The notes: generated by a model from the letters alone, not told the origin. 64,000 bases of DNA from Tepidibacter sp. (GCF_025210165.1 NZ_JAOASI010000084.1:1-64000), one strand, 5' to 3'. Positions 34,240-44,927 are shown, counted from the stretch's first letter. Program-made: numbers and translations.

Positions 34240-36141
34240 ATGAGAAAAATAGAGTTTAGAAGTAAAATAAGAGTAAAGATAACATTTGCCATGATTTCAT
34301 GCTCTTTAATTACTGCATTATTGATAAGTAGTATAAGCATATGTATTAATTATAATTTTAGTAATGAACAAGTTTTTGAAAAATTGAAAATATTTTCAAA
34401 AAATTATACAAATATATTTGATAGTGATCTTAGATTGATTGAAAATTCTATAAATGTGATGAGTCCATTTATTAGTGAAAGTTTTGATAAAGATAAATTT
34501 AATAAGAATTATAATCACATTGAAGAATATAAACAAAATATGAATTCTATACTAAACAAAATTGCAAAAGATATAAATACAGATAAAGGCATAAATATAT
34601 ATAGTAGTATAGAATCGGTTTATTTTACTTTCAATCCAGAAATTACAGGAAATGTATACGAAATTTGGTATTCTGATAAGAAAAAAAATGGAGTATTAGA
34701 AAAATTAGATTCAGATTCAGATATAAATGATCCATATATAGAATGGTTTTATCCTGAAAATGAAAAAATGAATTGGTACTATGAACCTATAAAAAAGAAA
34801 AAAGGCATATGGATTGAACCTTCTGAAGAACCTGAGTTAGGTACTGATGTGATTTCGTATACAAAAGCAATTTTTAAAGATGATACGTTGATAGGAGTTT
34901 TAGGGATAGATATTAATGTAGAGGATATTAAGAATACTATAAAAAATATAAATGTATATAACAGTGGATATGCTTTTTTAATCAATAAAAACCGAGATTT
35001 TTTAATTCATCCTAAGATTAATATTAATGATGGTTCAAAATCTGAATATAATAAAAAAATCAAATTCTTATTACAAGAAATAGAAAAAAAAGAATCGGGG
35101 ATTTTAGAATATAAATTGAATTCAGAAGGAAAGATACTAGCTTATTCGCATTTGAAAAATGATTGGATATTAACTTTTGTAGTACCAATGAGTGAAATTT
35201 ACTCATCTATAAAAATACAAATGATTTTAAATAGTATAGTAATGTTATTATCAATTTGTATGGTTATGCTAATTGCCTTATATATAGGAAAAACAATATC
35301 AAGACCTATACTAGCAATAGCAGAGTTGATTAAAAATACATCTGAATTTAATTTTGATGATGATATTTCTTTAAGAAAATCGATTAAAAATAAAGGTGAA
35401 ATAGGGGTAATGGCACAAGAAGTACTGAATATGAGAAGAATATTAAAAGAAACAGGTGTTGATAAAGCTGCAAGAATGCAAATGGGGCAATTGAAAAAAG
35501 AATTTCCTCTTTATGATAAAGCGCATATGGATACATTATATGCTCCAGCAAAAACTGTTAGTGGAGATTTTTATAATATAGAAGTTGTAGATGATGATTT
35601 TGTAATAGGGGTAATATGTGATGTTAGTGGAAAGGGTGTTAGTGCAGGACTTAGTACATATGCTTTTAATGTTTTATTTCAAGAAGCTATATTGCATAAT
35701 CAAAAACCTATTGATATATTAAGTTATTTAAATAAAAAAGTAGATAAATTTCTTGGACAAACTTATATTGCGGCTTGTTGTTTTAGTTTGGATTTTAAAA
35801 ATAATATAGCAAATATAGCTGGTGCAGGAATTAGTCAATTTATTTATTCCTCAGATAAACGTTACTATAAAGAAAAAATAGTTAAAGGGGCATTTCTAGG
35901 AATGTTTGAAGATAGCAAATTTGACCAAGAGGTAATTAATTTCAAATCAGGTGATAAATTTTACTTTTTCACAGATGGTTTAGATTTTATAGTAGAGGAT
36001 GAAAAAATAAAGAAAGATTTAAGTGAAATAATTAACAACTATGATTTGATAAAATTTTTAAATAATAATTTGAAATTTATTCAATCTAAAAATAGACTTA
36101 TAGTGGATGATTGTACTCTGATTGGAATTAAAATTAAATAA
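34240..36141 (+). CDS. Membrane-bound PP2C-type serine phosphatase with Cache sensor (RsbU/SpoIIE-like)
   Basis: 633 residues. TM1 about 12-35; a double-Cache extracytoplasmic domain to about 320 (TDVISYTKAIFKDDTLIGVL, GYAFLINKNRDFLIHPK); TM2 about 328-349; HAMP to about 410; then a SpoIIE/PP2C domain with AKTVSGDFYN and VICDVSGKGVSAGL supplying metal-binding Asp residues and FTDGLDF near the end. Such phosphatases dephosphorylate a STAS antagonist, releasing it to bind the anti-factor kinase. Both partners are encoded downstream (36307, 38809). ATG 34240 is behind AAAGGTGAT. Confidence 0.9.
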   Translation: MRKIEFRSKIRVKITFAMISCSLITALLISSISICINYNFSNEQVFEKLKIFSKNYTNIFDSDLRLIENSINVMSPFISESFDKDKFNKNYNHIEEYKQNMNSILNKIAKDINTDKGINIYSSIESVYFTFNPEITGNVYEIWYSDKKKNGVLEKLDSDSDINDPYIEWFYPENEKMNWYYEPIKKKKGIWIEPSEEPELGTDVISYTKAIFKDDTLIGVLGIDINVEDIKNTIKNINVYNSGYAFLINKNRDFLIHPKININDGSKSEYNKKIKFLLQEIEKKESGILEYKLNSEGKILAYSHLKNDWILTFVVPMSEIYSSIKIQMILNSIVMLLSICMVMLIALYIGKTISRPILAIAELIKNTSEFNFDDDISLRKSIKNKGEIGVMAQEVLNMRRILKETGVDKAARMQMGQLKKEFPLYDKAHMDTLYAPAKTVSGDFYNIEVVDDDFVIGVICDVSGKGVSAGLSTYAFNVLFQEAILHNQKPIDILSYLNKKVDKFLGQTYIAACCFSLDFKNNIANIAGAGISQFIYSSDKRYYKEKIVKGAFLGMFEDSKFDQEVINFKSGDKFYFFTDGLDFIVEDEKIKKDLSEIINNYDLIKFLNNNLKFIQSKNRLIVDDCTLIGIKIK

Positions 36142-36306
36142 ATATAGTTAATCTATATAGTTTATCTGATCGAAATATTAACAATATTGAGGAAATATGG
36201 TATTATATGAGTTATAGTATTTTGATAAAAATAGAACGATTAACCAAATTAGGAACATCGTTTATTACCTAGAATAAAAATAAAATAGATTGAGGTGAGA
36301 TTTAGT

Positions 36307-36699
36307 GTGAGAACAAAAAAAAATGAAGTTATATTATATGGAATAAATGAATATAAACAGGTTATTGATGATATTATTGCTGATTTAAATATTACAAATG
36401 ATTGTTTTGATATTAAATTAATACTCACAGAAGCACTAACGAATGCTTTTAAGCATGGAAATAATGGTAATAGTAAAAAACCTATTTATTTAAGGTATAT
36501 TTACAATAACAATAGTATAGAATTTGAAATAGAGGATTGTGGTAAAGGATTTAACTGCTTAAGTATTCCAAATGAGTTATCAGATGAAAAACTATTAAAT
36601 AATTGTGGAAGAGGTTTATTCATTATAAAATGCATTGCTGATAAAATTGAATTTAAAGGGAATAAATTAGTTATACAAAAATATTTAAATGTTGGATAG
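36307..36699 (+). CDS. RsbW/SpoIIAB-like anti-sigma-factor kinase (HATPase_c)
   Basis: 130 residues from GTG 36307; GAGGTGAG lies six bases upstream and overlaps the alternative GTG at 36295. The GHKL ATPase motifs are present: N box LTEALTNAFKHG, G1 IEDCGKGF and G2 CGRGLFIIK. These kinases phosphorylate a STAS-domain antagonist on Ser and sequester a partner protein when the antagonist is phosphorylated. No sigma-factor gene follows, so the sequestered target may be something else. It lies between the PP2C phosphatase and an MCP on the same strand. Confidence 0.88.
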   Translation: MRTKKNEVILYGINEYKQVIDDIIADLNITNDCFDIKLILTEALTNAFKHGNNGNSKKPIYLRYIYNNNSIEFEIEDCGKGFNCLSIPNELSDEKLLNNCGRGLFIIKCIADKIEFKGNKLVIQKYLNVG

Positions 36700-36805
36700 A
36701 AAATTCGTCAAACAAAAACATTATAATTTCTTATAGAGTTAAAAATTAATAAAATAATATAATTTGCTTAAAAAAATGATAATAATTAGTGAATGGAGGG
36801 TAATA

Positions 36806-38797
36806 ATGAAAACAAGTCTAAAAACCAAATTAATTTCTATGTTTTTCATATTTATATTAATTCCGCTTCTTATTTTAGGGTTTACTTCTAGCTATATGAC
36901 TTCACGTTCAATGCAAAATATAACTGAAGAAGAATTAAGAGAGATTACTAAACAAACAGGAGAAATTATAGAATTAAGTATAGATTCTGCAAGCAAGTAC
37001 ATCCAAGTTTTAAGTTATAACAAAGATATAATAAATCAAGCAGCTGGATATAATGAAAATAATCATGAAGTATATACATACTTATCAAAACTACAAGAGG
37101 AAAATAATAACATAGAAAGAATATCAGTAATAGATGCAACTGGTAAAGGTGTTGTAAGTAGTTCTAGTGAAATATATGATATTGATTTAAGTGATAGAGA
37201 ATATATTCAAAATGCATTAAATGGATCTTTTTCTCAAAGTGATGTTATAATATCTAGGGTTAGTAATAAACCTGTAATCGCTATTGCTTATCCGTTAACA
37301 ATGAATAATGAAATAGTAGGTGCTATAGTTGGAAGTATTAATTTTGAAAATATTTCAAATAGTATATCTGAAATAAGTATAGGTAAAAATGGATATGCAT
37401 ATATGGTTAACAAAAATGGAATGGTTATATATCATCCTAAAAAAGAAAAAATATTGACTGAGAATTTGAGTAATACAGACAATAAGGATTTAAAAGCTAT
37501 AGTAGAAAAAATGAAATCAGGTGAACCTGGTGAAGGATATTATACATATGAAGGAGTATATAAGTTTATAAGATTTATTCCTGTTAATAATTGGACATTA
37601 GCTATAAGTGCTGAGTATAATGAATATATGGCTCCAGCTATAGCTATTAGAAAAATTACAATAATAACAATTATATTGTCTCTGGTTATTGTTATGATTT
37701 TAGCTTATTTTATTACAACTAAGAATATTATAAGCCCTATTAAAAATTTAGAAGAATTAATGATTAAGGCAGGAGAAGGAGATTTAACAGTTAAATCAAA
37801 TATTAATACAAATGATGAAATACAGGTATTAGGTGAATATTTCAATGATATGATTGATCATCAATCAGATATAATAAAACATGTTAGACTTGGATCAGAG
37901 GAGCTAACAGCATCATCAGAAGAGTTAGCTGCATCAGCAGAGGAAATAAGTGCATCAACAGAAAATATAACAGAAAATATAAAAGGTGTTGCATGTAATT
38001 CAGAAGTACAAAATAAGTCAATAATTGAAACCTCTGAGGTTTTAGTTCAGCTCTCAAGTTTAATTCAAATAGCAAAAAATAAAGTCGTTACAGCTAAGAA
38101 AAATTCTGATAATACTATGAATACTGCCAAACAAGGAAGAATAAAAGTTGAAGAAACAGTTGAAGCTATTGAAAACATAAGTAAAGTATCAAATGAGACA
38201 CAAGATATACTTAGAGTTCTAGATAATCTCTCTAAACAGGTTAGTGGAATTATTAATACTATTAACAACATCTCAAGTCAAACAAATTTATTAGCGTTAA
38301 ATGCTTCTATAGAAGCAGCAAGAGCTGGAGAACATGGAAAAGGGTTTAGTGTAGTAGCAGATGAGGTTCGTAAGCTTGCAGAACAAACAAATGTTGAATC
38401 AAATGAAATATCATCATTAGTAAATGAAATGGTAGTACAAATAGAAAAAGCAGTTAGTTCAATGAATGCAGCTAAACAAGTAGTGGAAAATGGAGTTGTA
38501 GTAGCAAAGGAAACAGATAAGTCATTTATAAATATTATAGAAGCTGTAGAGCAAATAACTAATGATGTTGATCAAGTTGTAGATGTTACAAATGATGAAG
38601 TGGCAAGTTCAGATCAAATAATAAAGCTTATTGATTCTGTAGCAACTACCACCGAAACTACATCAGAAAATAGTCAACGAGTTGCATCCGCAACCCAAGA
38701 GCAATCATATATAATTCAAAATTTAGCTGCTAGTTCAGAAGAGACTAGCGCTATGGCGGTTAGCTTAAATAGTCTAGTAGAGAAATTTAAAATTTGA
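36806..38797 (+). CDS. Methyl-accepting chemotaxis protein with double-Cache sensor
   Basis: 663 residues. TM1 about 12-32; dCache_1 sensor with [14 protein letters not shown] and [21 protein letters not shown]2 about 289-309; HAMP ([15 protein letters not shown]); signalling domain with tip [24 protein letters not shown] before ATG 36806 fixes the start. It lies between the RsbW-like kinase and STAS antagonist genes; the antagonist starts 11 bases after its stop, so translation of the two is closely linked. That arrangement suggests receptor output may feed the partner switch or be controlled by it. Confidence 0.92.
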   Translation: MKTSLKTKLISMFFIFILIPLLILGFTSSYMTSRSMQNITEEELREITKQTGEIIELSIDSASKYIQVLSYNKDIINQAAGYNENNHEVYTYLSKLQEENNNIERISVIDATGKGVVSSSSEIYDIDLSDREYIQNALNGSFSQSDVIISRVSNKPVIAIAYPLTMNNEIVGAIVGSINFENISNSISEISIGKNGYAYMVNKNGMVIYHPKKEKILTENLSNTDNKDLKAIVEKMKSGEPGEGYYTYEGVYKFIRFIPVNNWTLAISAEYNEYMAPAIAIRKITIITIILSLVIVMILAYFITTKNIISPIKNLEELMIKAGEGDLTVKSNINTNDEIQVLGEYFNDMIDHQSDIIKHVRLGSEELTASSEELAASAEEISASTENITENIKGVACNSEVQNKSIIETSEVLVQLSSLIQIAKNKVVTAKKNSDNTMNTAKQGRIKVEETVEAIENISKVSNETQDILRVLDNLSKQVSGIINTINNISSQTNLLALNASIEAARAGEHGKGFSVVADEVRKLAEQTNVESNEISSLVNEMVVQIEKAVSSMNAAKQVVENGVVVAKETDKSFINIIEAVEQITNDVDQVVDVTNDEVASSDQIIKLIDSVATTTETTSENSQRVASATQEQSYIIQNLAASSEETSAMAVSLNSLVEKFKI

Positions 38798-38808
38798 GGT
38801 GAATATAA

Positions 38809-39087
38809 ATGAATGAGTTAAAAATATCAATACCTGAAAATTTCGCAGTAGATGAGGCAGCAGAATTTAGACAAAACATGAATAATTTAATAAATGAAGG
38901 CAATAAGAACTTTATACTTAACTTTAACAGTTGTACATTTATTGATAGTACAGGTCTGGGAGTATTGGTAGGAGTATATAAAAAGTGTACTGAGTTAAAT
39001 GGAACTCTAACGCTTAATTCAATAAATCCAAAGGTTATGAAGATTTTTGAATTAACAAGATTAGATAAAGTGTTTGAAATTAAATAA
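38809..39087 (+). CDS. STAS-domain anti-anti-factor (RsbV/SpoIIAA-like)
   Basis: 92 residues, a complete STAS domain. TFIDSTGLGVLVGVYKKC contains the Ser that RsbW-type kinases phosphorylate, and LNSINPKVMKIFELTRLDKVF is the conserved end. When dephosphorylated by the PP2C protein encoded at 34240 it should bind the kinase encoded at 36307. GAGGTGAAT precedes ATG by five bases; only 11 bases separate it from the MCP, and a terminator ends the cluster. Confidence 0.92.
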   Translation: MNELKISIPENFAVDEAAEFRQNMNNLINEGNKNFILNFNSCTFIDSTGLGVLVGVYKKCTELNGTLTLNSINPKVMKIFELTRLDKVFEIK

Positions 39088-39096
39088 TTATAAAGT

Positions 39097-39142
39097 GAAA
39101 GGACTTAATGAGTTGAATATGACTCGTTAAGTCCTTTTAAAA
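39097..39142 (+). terminator. Terminator of the partner-switching cluster
   Basis: AAAGGACTTAATGAGT pairs with ACTCGTTAAGTCCTTT (one mismatch), followed by TTTAAAAAA. Confidence 0.8.
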
Positions 39143-39162
39143 AAGATAAAAATTCCAGTTGT

Positions 39163-39204
39163 GTAACTTGTGTTACCGAATCAAGCGTATCAATATGGTA
39201 AACT
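39163..39204 (+). promoter_or_regulatory. HcpR-type box and promoter of hcp
   Basis: GTAAC-TTGT-GTTAC (39163-39176) is a perfect inverted repeat of the kind reported for HcpR (Crp/Fnr family, nitric-oxide responsive) in Clostridia. Its centre lies 41.5 bases before a start at about 39211 if TAAACT (39199-39204) is the -10, the classic position for a Crp-type activator. Confidence 0.7.
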
Positions 39205-39270
39205 TTACTCATAGCAATACAAAATAAGAAAATTACTTATAAAGATAATATAAATGAGGAGGAGTTAACT

Positions 39271-40908
39271 ATGGGTATGTTTTGTTATCAATGTCAAGAG
39301 GCAGCAGGATGTAAAGGATGTTCAGTAAGAGGTGTATGTGGTAAGAATGAATCAGTAGCAAAATCACAAGATGTGTTAGTTTATGTAAGTAAAGGACTTG
39401 CGGTAGTAAGTAACGAGGGAAGAAAGGTAGGAGTTATTGATCCTAAGGCAGATAAGTATATAACTGAAAACTTATTTACTACAATAACTAATGCTAACTT
39501 TGATAGAAATGCTATTTTAGATAGAGTTAAAGAAACTTTAAGATTAAGAGAAGAATTAAAGGTTAAGGTTGAACAAGTTGGTAAAAAAATAACTGGTGAT
39601 GCAACTGATTGGTCTGCAGTTACAGAAGAAGAATTTGACAAAAAGGCAGAAACTGTTGGTGTGTTATCTACAGAAAATGAAGATATAAGAAGTTTGAGAG
39701 AACTTATTATTTATGGATTAAAAGGTTTGTCAGCTTATATGAAGCATGCTATGAACTTGGGATATAATAATGAAGAGGTTCATGGTTTTATGGCTAAAGC
39801 TTTAGCAGCAACACTTGATGATAGTTTAACTGCTGATGATTTAGTTGCACTTGCTATGGAAGCTGGAAAATACGGTGTTGATGCAATGGCTTTATTAGAC
39901 AAAGCTAATACTAAAACATATGGACACCCAGAGATAACTAAGGTTGATATTGGAGTTAGAAATAAACCGGGTATATTAATATCAGGACATGATTTAAAAG
40001 ACTTAGAGTTATTGTTAAAGCAGACAGAGGGTACTGGAGTAGAGGTATATACTCATAGTGAGATGCTTGCAGGACAGTATTATCCAGAATTTAAAAAGTA
40101 TTCTCATTTTGCAGGAAACTATGGAAATGCATGGTGGAAACAAATAGATGAGTTTGAAAAATTTAACGGACCTATATTAATGACTACAAACTGTGTAGTT
40201 CCTCCAAAGGATTCATATAAGGATAGATTATTTACAACAGGAGCTTCAGGTGTACCTGGATGTAGTCATATAGATGCTGATGAAAATGGATATAAAGATT
40301 TTAGTGATATAATAGAAATGGCTAAAGATTGTAAATGTCCAACAGAAATAGAAACGGGAGAAATAGTAGGTGGGTTTGCTCATAATCAAGTATTAGCTCT
40401 TGCGGATAAGGTTGTAGATGCTGTTAAAACTGGTGCTATAAAGAGATTCTTTGTAATGGCTGGTTGTGATGGTAGAGCAAAATCAAGAAATTATTATACA
40501 GATTTTGCAAAAGCTATACCAAATGATACTGTTATATTAACTGCTGGATGTGCAAAGTATAAATATAACAAGCTTGATTTAGGTGATATAGGAGGAATAC
40601 CAAGAGTTTTAGATGCAGGACAATGTAATGATTCATATTCGTTAGTAGTAATTGCTTTAAAACTTAAAGAAGTATTTGGGCTTGATGATGTAAATGAATT
40701 ACCTATATCCTATAATATCGCTTGGTATGAGCAAAAGGCTGTAATAGTTTTATTATCACTGCTACACTTGGGTGTTAAAAATATCCACTTAGGACCAACA
40801 TTACCTGCATTTTTATCTGAAAATGTTGCTAAGGTTTTAGTTGATAACTTTGGAATAGGTGGAATTACTAATGTAGAAGATGATATAAAGATGTTTATGC
40901 AAGGGTAA
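39271..40908 (+). CDS. hcp: Hydroxylamine reductase / hybrid cluster protein
   Basis: 545 residues, full length. The N-terminus [20 protein letters not shown] supplies the cysteines for the [4Fe-4S] cluster (Cys5, 8, 17, 23), and hybrid-cluster ligands follow, including the His/Glu region [34 protein letters not shown] and the closing [16 protein letters not shown]. The enzyme reduces NO or hydroxylamine and protects anaerobes from nitrosative stress. GGAGG before ATG. The GTAAC-N4-GTTAC box upstream suggests NO-responsive activation. A ferredoxin-like gene at 44201 could serve it but is not adjacent. Confidence 0.96.
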   Translation: MGMFCYQCQEAAGCKGCSVRGVCGKNESVAKSQDVLVYVSKGLAVVSNEGRKVGVIDPKADKYITENLFTTITNANFDRNAILDRVKETLRLREELKVKVEQVGKKITGDATDWSAVTEEEFDKKAETVGVLSTENEDIRSLRELIIYGLKGLSAYMKHAMNLGYNNEEVHGFMAKALAATLDDSLTADDLVALAMEAGKYGVDAMALLDKANTKTYGHPEITKVDIGVRNKPGILISGHDLKDLELLLKQTEGTGVEVYTHSEMLAGQYYPEFKKYSHFAGNYGNAWWKQIDEFEKFNGPILMTTNCVVPPKDSYKDRLFTTGASGVPGCSHIDADENGYKDFSDIIEMAKDCKCPTEIETGEIVGGFAHNQVLALADKVVDAVKTGAIKRFFVMAGCDGRAKSRNYYTDFAKAIPNDTVILTAGCAKYKYNKLDLGDIGGIPRVLDAGQCNDSYSLVVIALKLKEVFGLDDVNELPISYNIAWYEQKAVIVLLSLLHLGVKNIHLGPTLPAFLSENVAKVLVDNFGIGGITNVEDDIKMFMQG

Positions 40909-40946
40909 CCAAAAGCGTGGCTATTCAAATAGCTACGCTTTTTTGG
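40909..40946 (+). terminator. Intrinsic terminator of hcp
   Basis: CCAAAAGCGTGGCTATT pairs with AATAGCTACGCTTTTTTGG around a 2-3 base loop. Confidence 0.85.
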
Positions 40947-40986
40947 ATGATAGATTAGTATTAATACAAAATTTAAATAAATAGGT

Positions 40987-41015
40987 TTGTAAATAATAAA
41001 AAAAATTGATATAAT
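40987..41015 (+). promoter_or_regulatory. Sigma-A promoter of the MCP gene at 41053
   Basis: TTGTAA (40987-40992), 17 bases, TATAAT (41010-41015). Confidence 0.55.
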
Positions 41016-41052
41016 TGTTTAGAAAATGTAAAGTAGATAAAGGAGGACTAAA

Positions 41053-42612
41053 ATGAGAAAAAAACTAATGACAATTATTATTTCCCTAATTTATTTAATT
41101 TTTATTTTATTAATTAATGCAACAATTTTAAATAAAGATAATTTTTTATTTGCAGTTACAGTAAATATTATAGTTACTCTATTATATTCATATTCGATAT
41201 TCAAAATAACCTATAAATTTAAAATAGACAAAATTGAAAATATGATGGATATTATAAATGAAGGTCGGTATGATTATAAATTAGATGATTCTAATGAGAA
41301 AATCATATCGGCTCTTCAGAAAAATTTTTATAACACTAAAGAAACTTCTAAATTAGCACTCAACTCATCAGTAAAACTTGCACTTGAATCTGATAAAGTT
41401 GCAAATATGGTAGATAATATGGAAGAATCAACCGAACAGATAGCAAGAACAAGTGAAGAGATTGCATCAGGATCTTTAAAACAAATGGAATCTATAAATA
41501 GCATTTTTAGCAATATAGAGGGCGTTGGAAGCAATATAGATAGAATAAGATGTGAACTCAAAAATATAGGGCAGCAAACGGATGAATCTGTGAAACTTAC
41601 AGAAAAAGGAAATGAAAATATTATGAAAACAAAACAGTCTATAGATAGTTTAAGAGATATTATGATTGAGTATAACAATAATTTAAATAATTTTATAGAA
41701 AGCTTTTGTGAGATAGAAAAGTTTTCTGATATAATAAAGGGAATTACTGAGCATACAAATTTACTTGCTCTAAATTCATCTATAGAAGCAGCAAGAGCTG
41801 GAGAACATGGAAAGGGTTTTGCAGTTGTAGCCACTGAAATTGGAAAACTATCAAATCAATCAAAGAATGCTTCTGACAAAATAAGTGAAGTTATCGAAGA
41901 AATAAAACATAAAATGTCTGAATTAACACAGGAAATGTCCTATGGAATAAATAAAGTAGATGAAGGTGTAATTGTAGCACAAAAAGCTGAGCAGTCGTTT
42001 AATCAAATATCTAATAGTACAATAAAAACAAAGGATCAAATAAGTACAATTAATAAAAATATGAGAGCAATAGGTTCGTATACTGGAAAAGTTATAGAGT
42101 CTGTTGAAACTATTCAGGGTATATCTGAGAGTGGTGCATCTGAATGTCAGCAGTTTAATGCTATTGTAGAAGAAATGAATAGTTCATTTGGAGAAATAGT
42201 TCAAAATATAAATTTCTTAAAAGATTATGCAAATAATCTTCAACAAAGCTTTGCTCAAAATACGATGGATATATATATGTATAATAAAGCCCTTGATATA
42301 AAGAGATATATTGATAAATCTGAGAAATTAGATTTAAGAAAGTTCGCCAACGAACTTAATATAGATGATATATATATAGTAGATTCTCTAGGAATAATAA
42401 AGCAGTGTTCTGATAAAGATGGAATAGGACTTAATTCTTTTGAAATAGATCCTATATCGTATAAGGCTTCAAAATTAAAGGAAGGATATAAAGCAACGCC
42501 TATTAGAAAAAGATGTCATGATAATGAAATGTACAAATTTTTACATATTCCATACAAAAATGGGGGAGTAATTAGTGTATCTTTATCATTACAATCTGTA
42601 TTAAATATATAG
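41053..42612 (+). CDS. Methyl-accepting chemotaxis protein with C-terminal cytosolic sensor-like domain
   Basis: 519 residues with an inverted layout. Two close membrane helices (about 5-24 and 32-52) leave almost no extracytoplasmic loop. The signalling domain follows at about 85-390, with the tip [18 protein letters not shown] near 232. After it comes a separate domain of about 120 residues, including [20 protein letters not shown], which reads like the C-terminal half of a Cache/PAS fold, with Cys in IKQCSDKDG and RKRCHDNEM. The receptor therefore probably senses from inside the cell. Ribosome site AAAGGAGG, own promoter and terminator. Confidence 0.88.
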   Translation: MRKKLMTIIISLIYLIFILLINATILNKDNFLFAVTVNIIVTLLYSYSIFKITYKFKIDKIENMMDIINEGRYDYKLDDSNEKIISALQKNFYNTKETSKLALNSSVKLALESDKVANMVDNMEESTEQIARTSEEIASGSLKQMESINSIFSNIEGVGSNIDRIRCELKNIGQQTDESVKLTEKGNENIMKTKQSIDSLRDIMIEYNNNLNNFIESFCEIEKFSDIIKGITEHTNLLALNSSIEAARAGEHGKGFAVVATEIGKLSNQSKNASDKISEVIEEIKHKMSELTQEMSYGINKVDEGVIVAQKAEQSFNQISNSTIKTKDQISTINKNMRAIGSYTGKVIESVETIQGISESGASECQQFNAIVEEMNSSFGEIVQNINFLKDYANNLQQSFAQNTMDIYMYNKALDIKRYIDKSEKLDLRKFANELNIDDIYIVDSLGIIKQCSDKDGIGLNSFEIDPISYKASKLKEGYKATPIRKRCHDNEMYKFLHIPYKNGGVISVSLSLQSVLNI

Positions 42613-42624
42613 TGTAGAATATTT

Positions 42625-42660
42625 AAGGCTATACTCGTATAATAATGAGTATAGTCTTTA
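42625..42660 (+). terminator. Intrinsic terminator of the MCP gene
   Basis: AAGGCTATACTC pairs with GAGTATAGTCTTT, tail TTTATAT. Confidence 0.75.
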
Positions 42661-42713
42661 TATATAATACCTATTATGAAAAAATGTTAGTGTGACTAAA
42701 TGGAGGTGGATTT

Positions 42714-44099
42714 ATGGAAAAACAAAAAAGGCTTGGAACTCAAAACGTAGCCAAACTACTCATGGAATTTTCATTTCCAGCAATTATAGGTATGTTGATT
42801 AACATATTATACAATATTGTAGATAGGATTTTTATAGGAAAAGGAGTAGGGGCTATTGCTATATCAGCAGTTGGTTTAACTTTACCATTTAGTACGATAA
42901 TGATGGCATTTGGAATGCTTGCTGGTATAGGAGGATCGGCTTTAATATCTATAAGACTTGGAGAAGGAAAACATGATGAAGCTGAGAAGATACTTGGAAA
43001 TACATTTATACTTTTGAGCATTATTTCTATTTTAGTAACGGTTGCTGGTATTGTTTTTTTAGATCCTTTGTTAAGATTATTCGGAGCAAGTAATGTAACT
43101 TTTAATTATGCTAAAGACTATATATTTATAATACTTGCAGGAGCTATTTTTAATGCAGTTGGATTTGGACTTAATGGGTCTATTCGATCTGATGGAAGTC
43201 CAAAGACTGCTATGATGACGAATTTAATAGGAGCTATAACTAATATAATTCTCGATTATATATTTATAATGAAGATGAATATGGGTATAAAAGGAGCAGC
43301 TATAGCTACGATTATAGGACAGAGCTTTAATACTATATGGGTACTTAGATACTTTATAATTAGTAATAAATCTTCTATGAAGCTAAAAGTTAAAAATATG
43401 AAATTAGATATTAATACTGTTAAGGGAATATTTGCAATAGGAATGTCGCCTTTTGTAATACAACTTGCATCTAGTGTTGTGAATGTACTTTCAAATAACA
43501 CTCTAAAATTAAATGGTGGAGATTATGCTATAGGTGCTATGAGTATACTTATAAGCATTACAATGATCTTCTTAATGCCAGTATTTGGAATAACTCAAGG
43601 TGCACAGCCTATACTAGGATATAATTATGGAGCTATGAAAATAGATAGGGTTAAGAAATGTTTGATTCTTGCAATAAGTGCAGCATCTGTACTTTGTATA
43701 ACAGGATTTGTATTTGTAGAATTTTTACCAGGTTTTATGATATCTATATTTAGTGATGATGAAAATATACTTAGAATAGGCACTAAAGGACTTCAAATGT
43801 TTTTATTCATGATTCCTATTATAGGATTTCAAATAGTAACATCAAACTTTTTTCAAGCAATTGGTAAAGCTAAGATTTCTATTGCGCTTAGTCTCTCAAG
43901 ACAAGTACTTATATTAATACCAATGCTTATATTATTACCTAAGTTATATGGACTTAATGGAGTTTGGATAGCATACCCTATATCTGATTTTTTATCTTCA
44001 CTAATTACATTGATATTTTTAATAAAGGAATGGAAGAGTATGACTCTAAGAGAAAATACTGAAGAAAATATAAATATGAATGAATTAGTTGAAATATAG
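42714..44099 (+). CDS. MATE family efflux transporter
   Basis: 461 residues, 12 membrane helices in two homologous halves. The start FSFPAIIGMLINILYNIVDR with an Asp/Arg pair in helix 1-2, IFIGKGVGAIAISAVGLTLP, and GAMSILISITMIFLMPVFGI plus GAQPILGYNYGA in the second half match the MepA-like MATE group. These antiport cationic drugs or dyes with Na+ or H+. GGAGGTGG lies before ATG 42714. The unusual end is a polar tail (RENTEENINMNELVEI). Single gene. Confidence 0.9.
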   Translation: MEKQKRLGTQNVAKLLMEFSFPAIIGMLINILYNIVDRIFIGKGVGAIAISAVGLTLPFSTIMMAFGMLAGIGGSALISIRLGEGKHDEAEKILGNTFILLSIISILVTVAGIVFLDPLLRLFGASNVTFNYAKDYIFIILAGAIFNAVGFGLNGSIRSDGSPKTAMMTNLIGAITNIILDYIFIMKMNMGIKGAAIATIIGQSFNTIWVLRYFIISNKSSMKLKVKNMKLDINTVKGIFAIGMSPFVIQLASSVVNVLSNNTLKLNGGDYAIGAMSILISITMIFLMPVFGITQGAQPILGYNYGAMKIDRVKKCLILAISAASVLCITGFVFVEFLPGFMISIFSDDENILRIGTKGLQMFLFMIPIIGFQIVTSNFFQAIGKAKISIALSLSRQVLILIPMLILLPKLYGLNGVWIAYPISDFLSSLITLIFLIKEWKSMTLRENTEENINMNELVEI

Positions 44100-44131
44100 A
44101 AAAGGTACTGGCGAATTGCCAGTACCTTTTT
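44100..44131 (+). terminator. Intrinsic terminator of the MATE gene
   Basis: AAAAGGTACTGGC, loop GAATT, GCCAGTACCTTTTT. Confidence 0.9.
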
Positions 44132-44200
44132 ATGCTTAAGGAATTATATCATTTTTGTTTTGTGGATAACTTATTGAAAAGCTATACTTACAACTATTTT

Positions 44201-44908
44201 TTAGCTTATTATATTCCCATCTGTTGATATTATAAACTCATTGTATAAAGCTTTTGTATTAGAATTTGAAATAGCTTCTTTAACGGCACGAACTAATCCT
44301 GAACAGCAAGGAACTGACATTCTTGTAACTGTTATACTTTTTATATTTTTTGTACTAAATATTTCTGTAAGCTTGTCTATATAATATTGATTGTCATCAA
44401 GCTTTGGACACCCTATAACAGTTATTTTATTTTTCATAAAATCAGTGTGAAAGTTTGAGTAAGAATATGCACAACAATCTGCCGCTATTAATATATCTGC
44501 ATTATCCCAAAAGTCAGCTAATGGACTTACAAGCTTTAATTGTACAGGCCATTGATTTAATTGTGACTCAGTTGAATTTATTTCTTTAGGAGATGATCCA
44601 CTACATCCACATCCTGAATTATTCTTTAATACTTTACTTATAGATCCAGGACATCCGCCAGATGTTTTTTTCTTATTAACTGCATATCCTTTTCTAGATT
44701 GGTCAAATTCTACAGTTTCTTTTTGAGTTAATTTTATTGCATCAACTGGACATGCAGGTAAACACATTCCAAGTCCATCGCAGTAAGAATCACTCACTAA
44801 CTTTGCTTTACCATCTATAATTTGTATAGCCCCTTGGTGACATGCATTTGCACATAATCCACATCCTATACATTTTTCTTGATTTATCTCGATTATTTGT
44901 CTTTTCAT
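44201..44908 (-). CDS. 4Fe-4S ferredoxin-type iron-sulfur protein
   Basis: 235 residues. The N-terminal 60 residues hold a ferredoxin domain: CIGCGLCANACHQGAI is a complete [4Fe-4S] motif, and CDGLGMCLPACPVDAI a second with wider spacing. After a linker with CSG-type Cys (SGCGCSGSS) comes a Rossmann-like region with AADCCAYSYSNFH and VPCCSGLVRA. Similar proteins accompany anaerobic redox enzymes, sometimes hcp. It probably transfers electrons in the cytosol; partner unknown. Strong AAAGGAGG on the minus strand. The promoter region lies within or beyond the palindromic element at 44928-45084. Confidence 0.85.
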   Translation of the reverse strand: MKRQIIEINQEKCIGCGLCANACHQGAIQIIDGKAKLVSDSYCDGLGMCLPACPVDAIKLTQKETVEFDQSRKGYAVNKKKTSGGCPGSISKVLKNNSGCGCSGSSPKEINSTESQLNQWPVQLKLVSPLADFWDNADILIAADCCAYSYSNFHTDFMKNKITVIGCPKLDDNQYYIDKLTEIFSTKNIKSITVTRMSVPCCSGLVRAVKEAISNSNTKALYNEFIISTDGNIIS

Positions 44909-44927
44909 ATTTTAAATCCTCCTTTAA

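Noticed and set aside
39187..39201. GTATCAATATGGTAA before hcp as a further copy of the TTATCA-N3-TGATAA operator
   Set aside because: It is a single site with two mismatches, overlaps the -10 region and lies next to a much better GTAAC-N4-GTTAC box; probably chance in AT-rich DNA.
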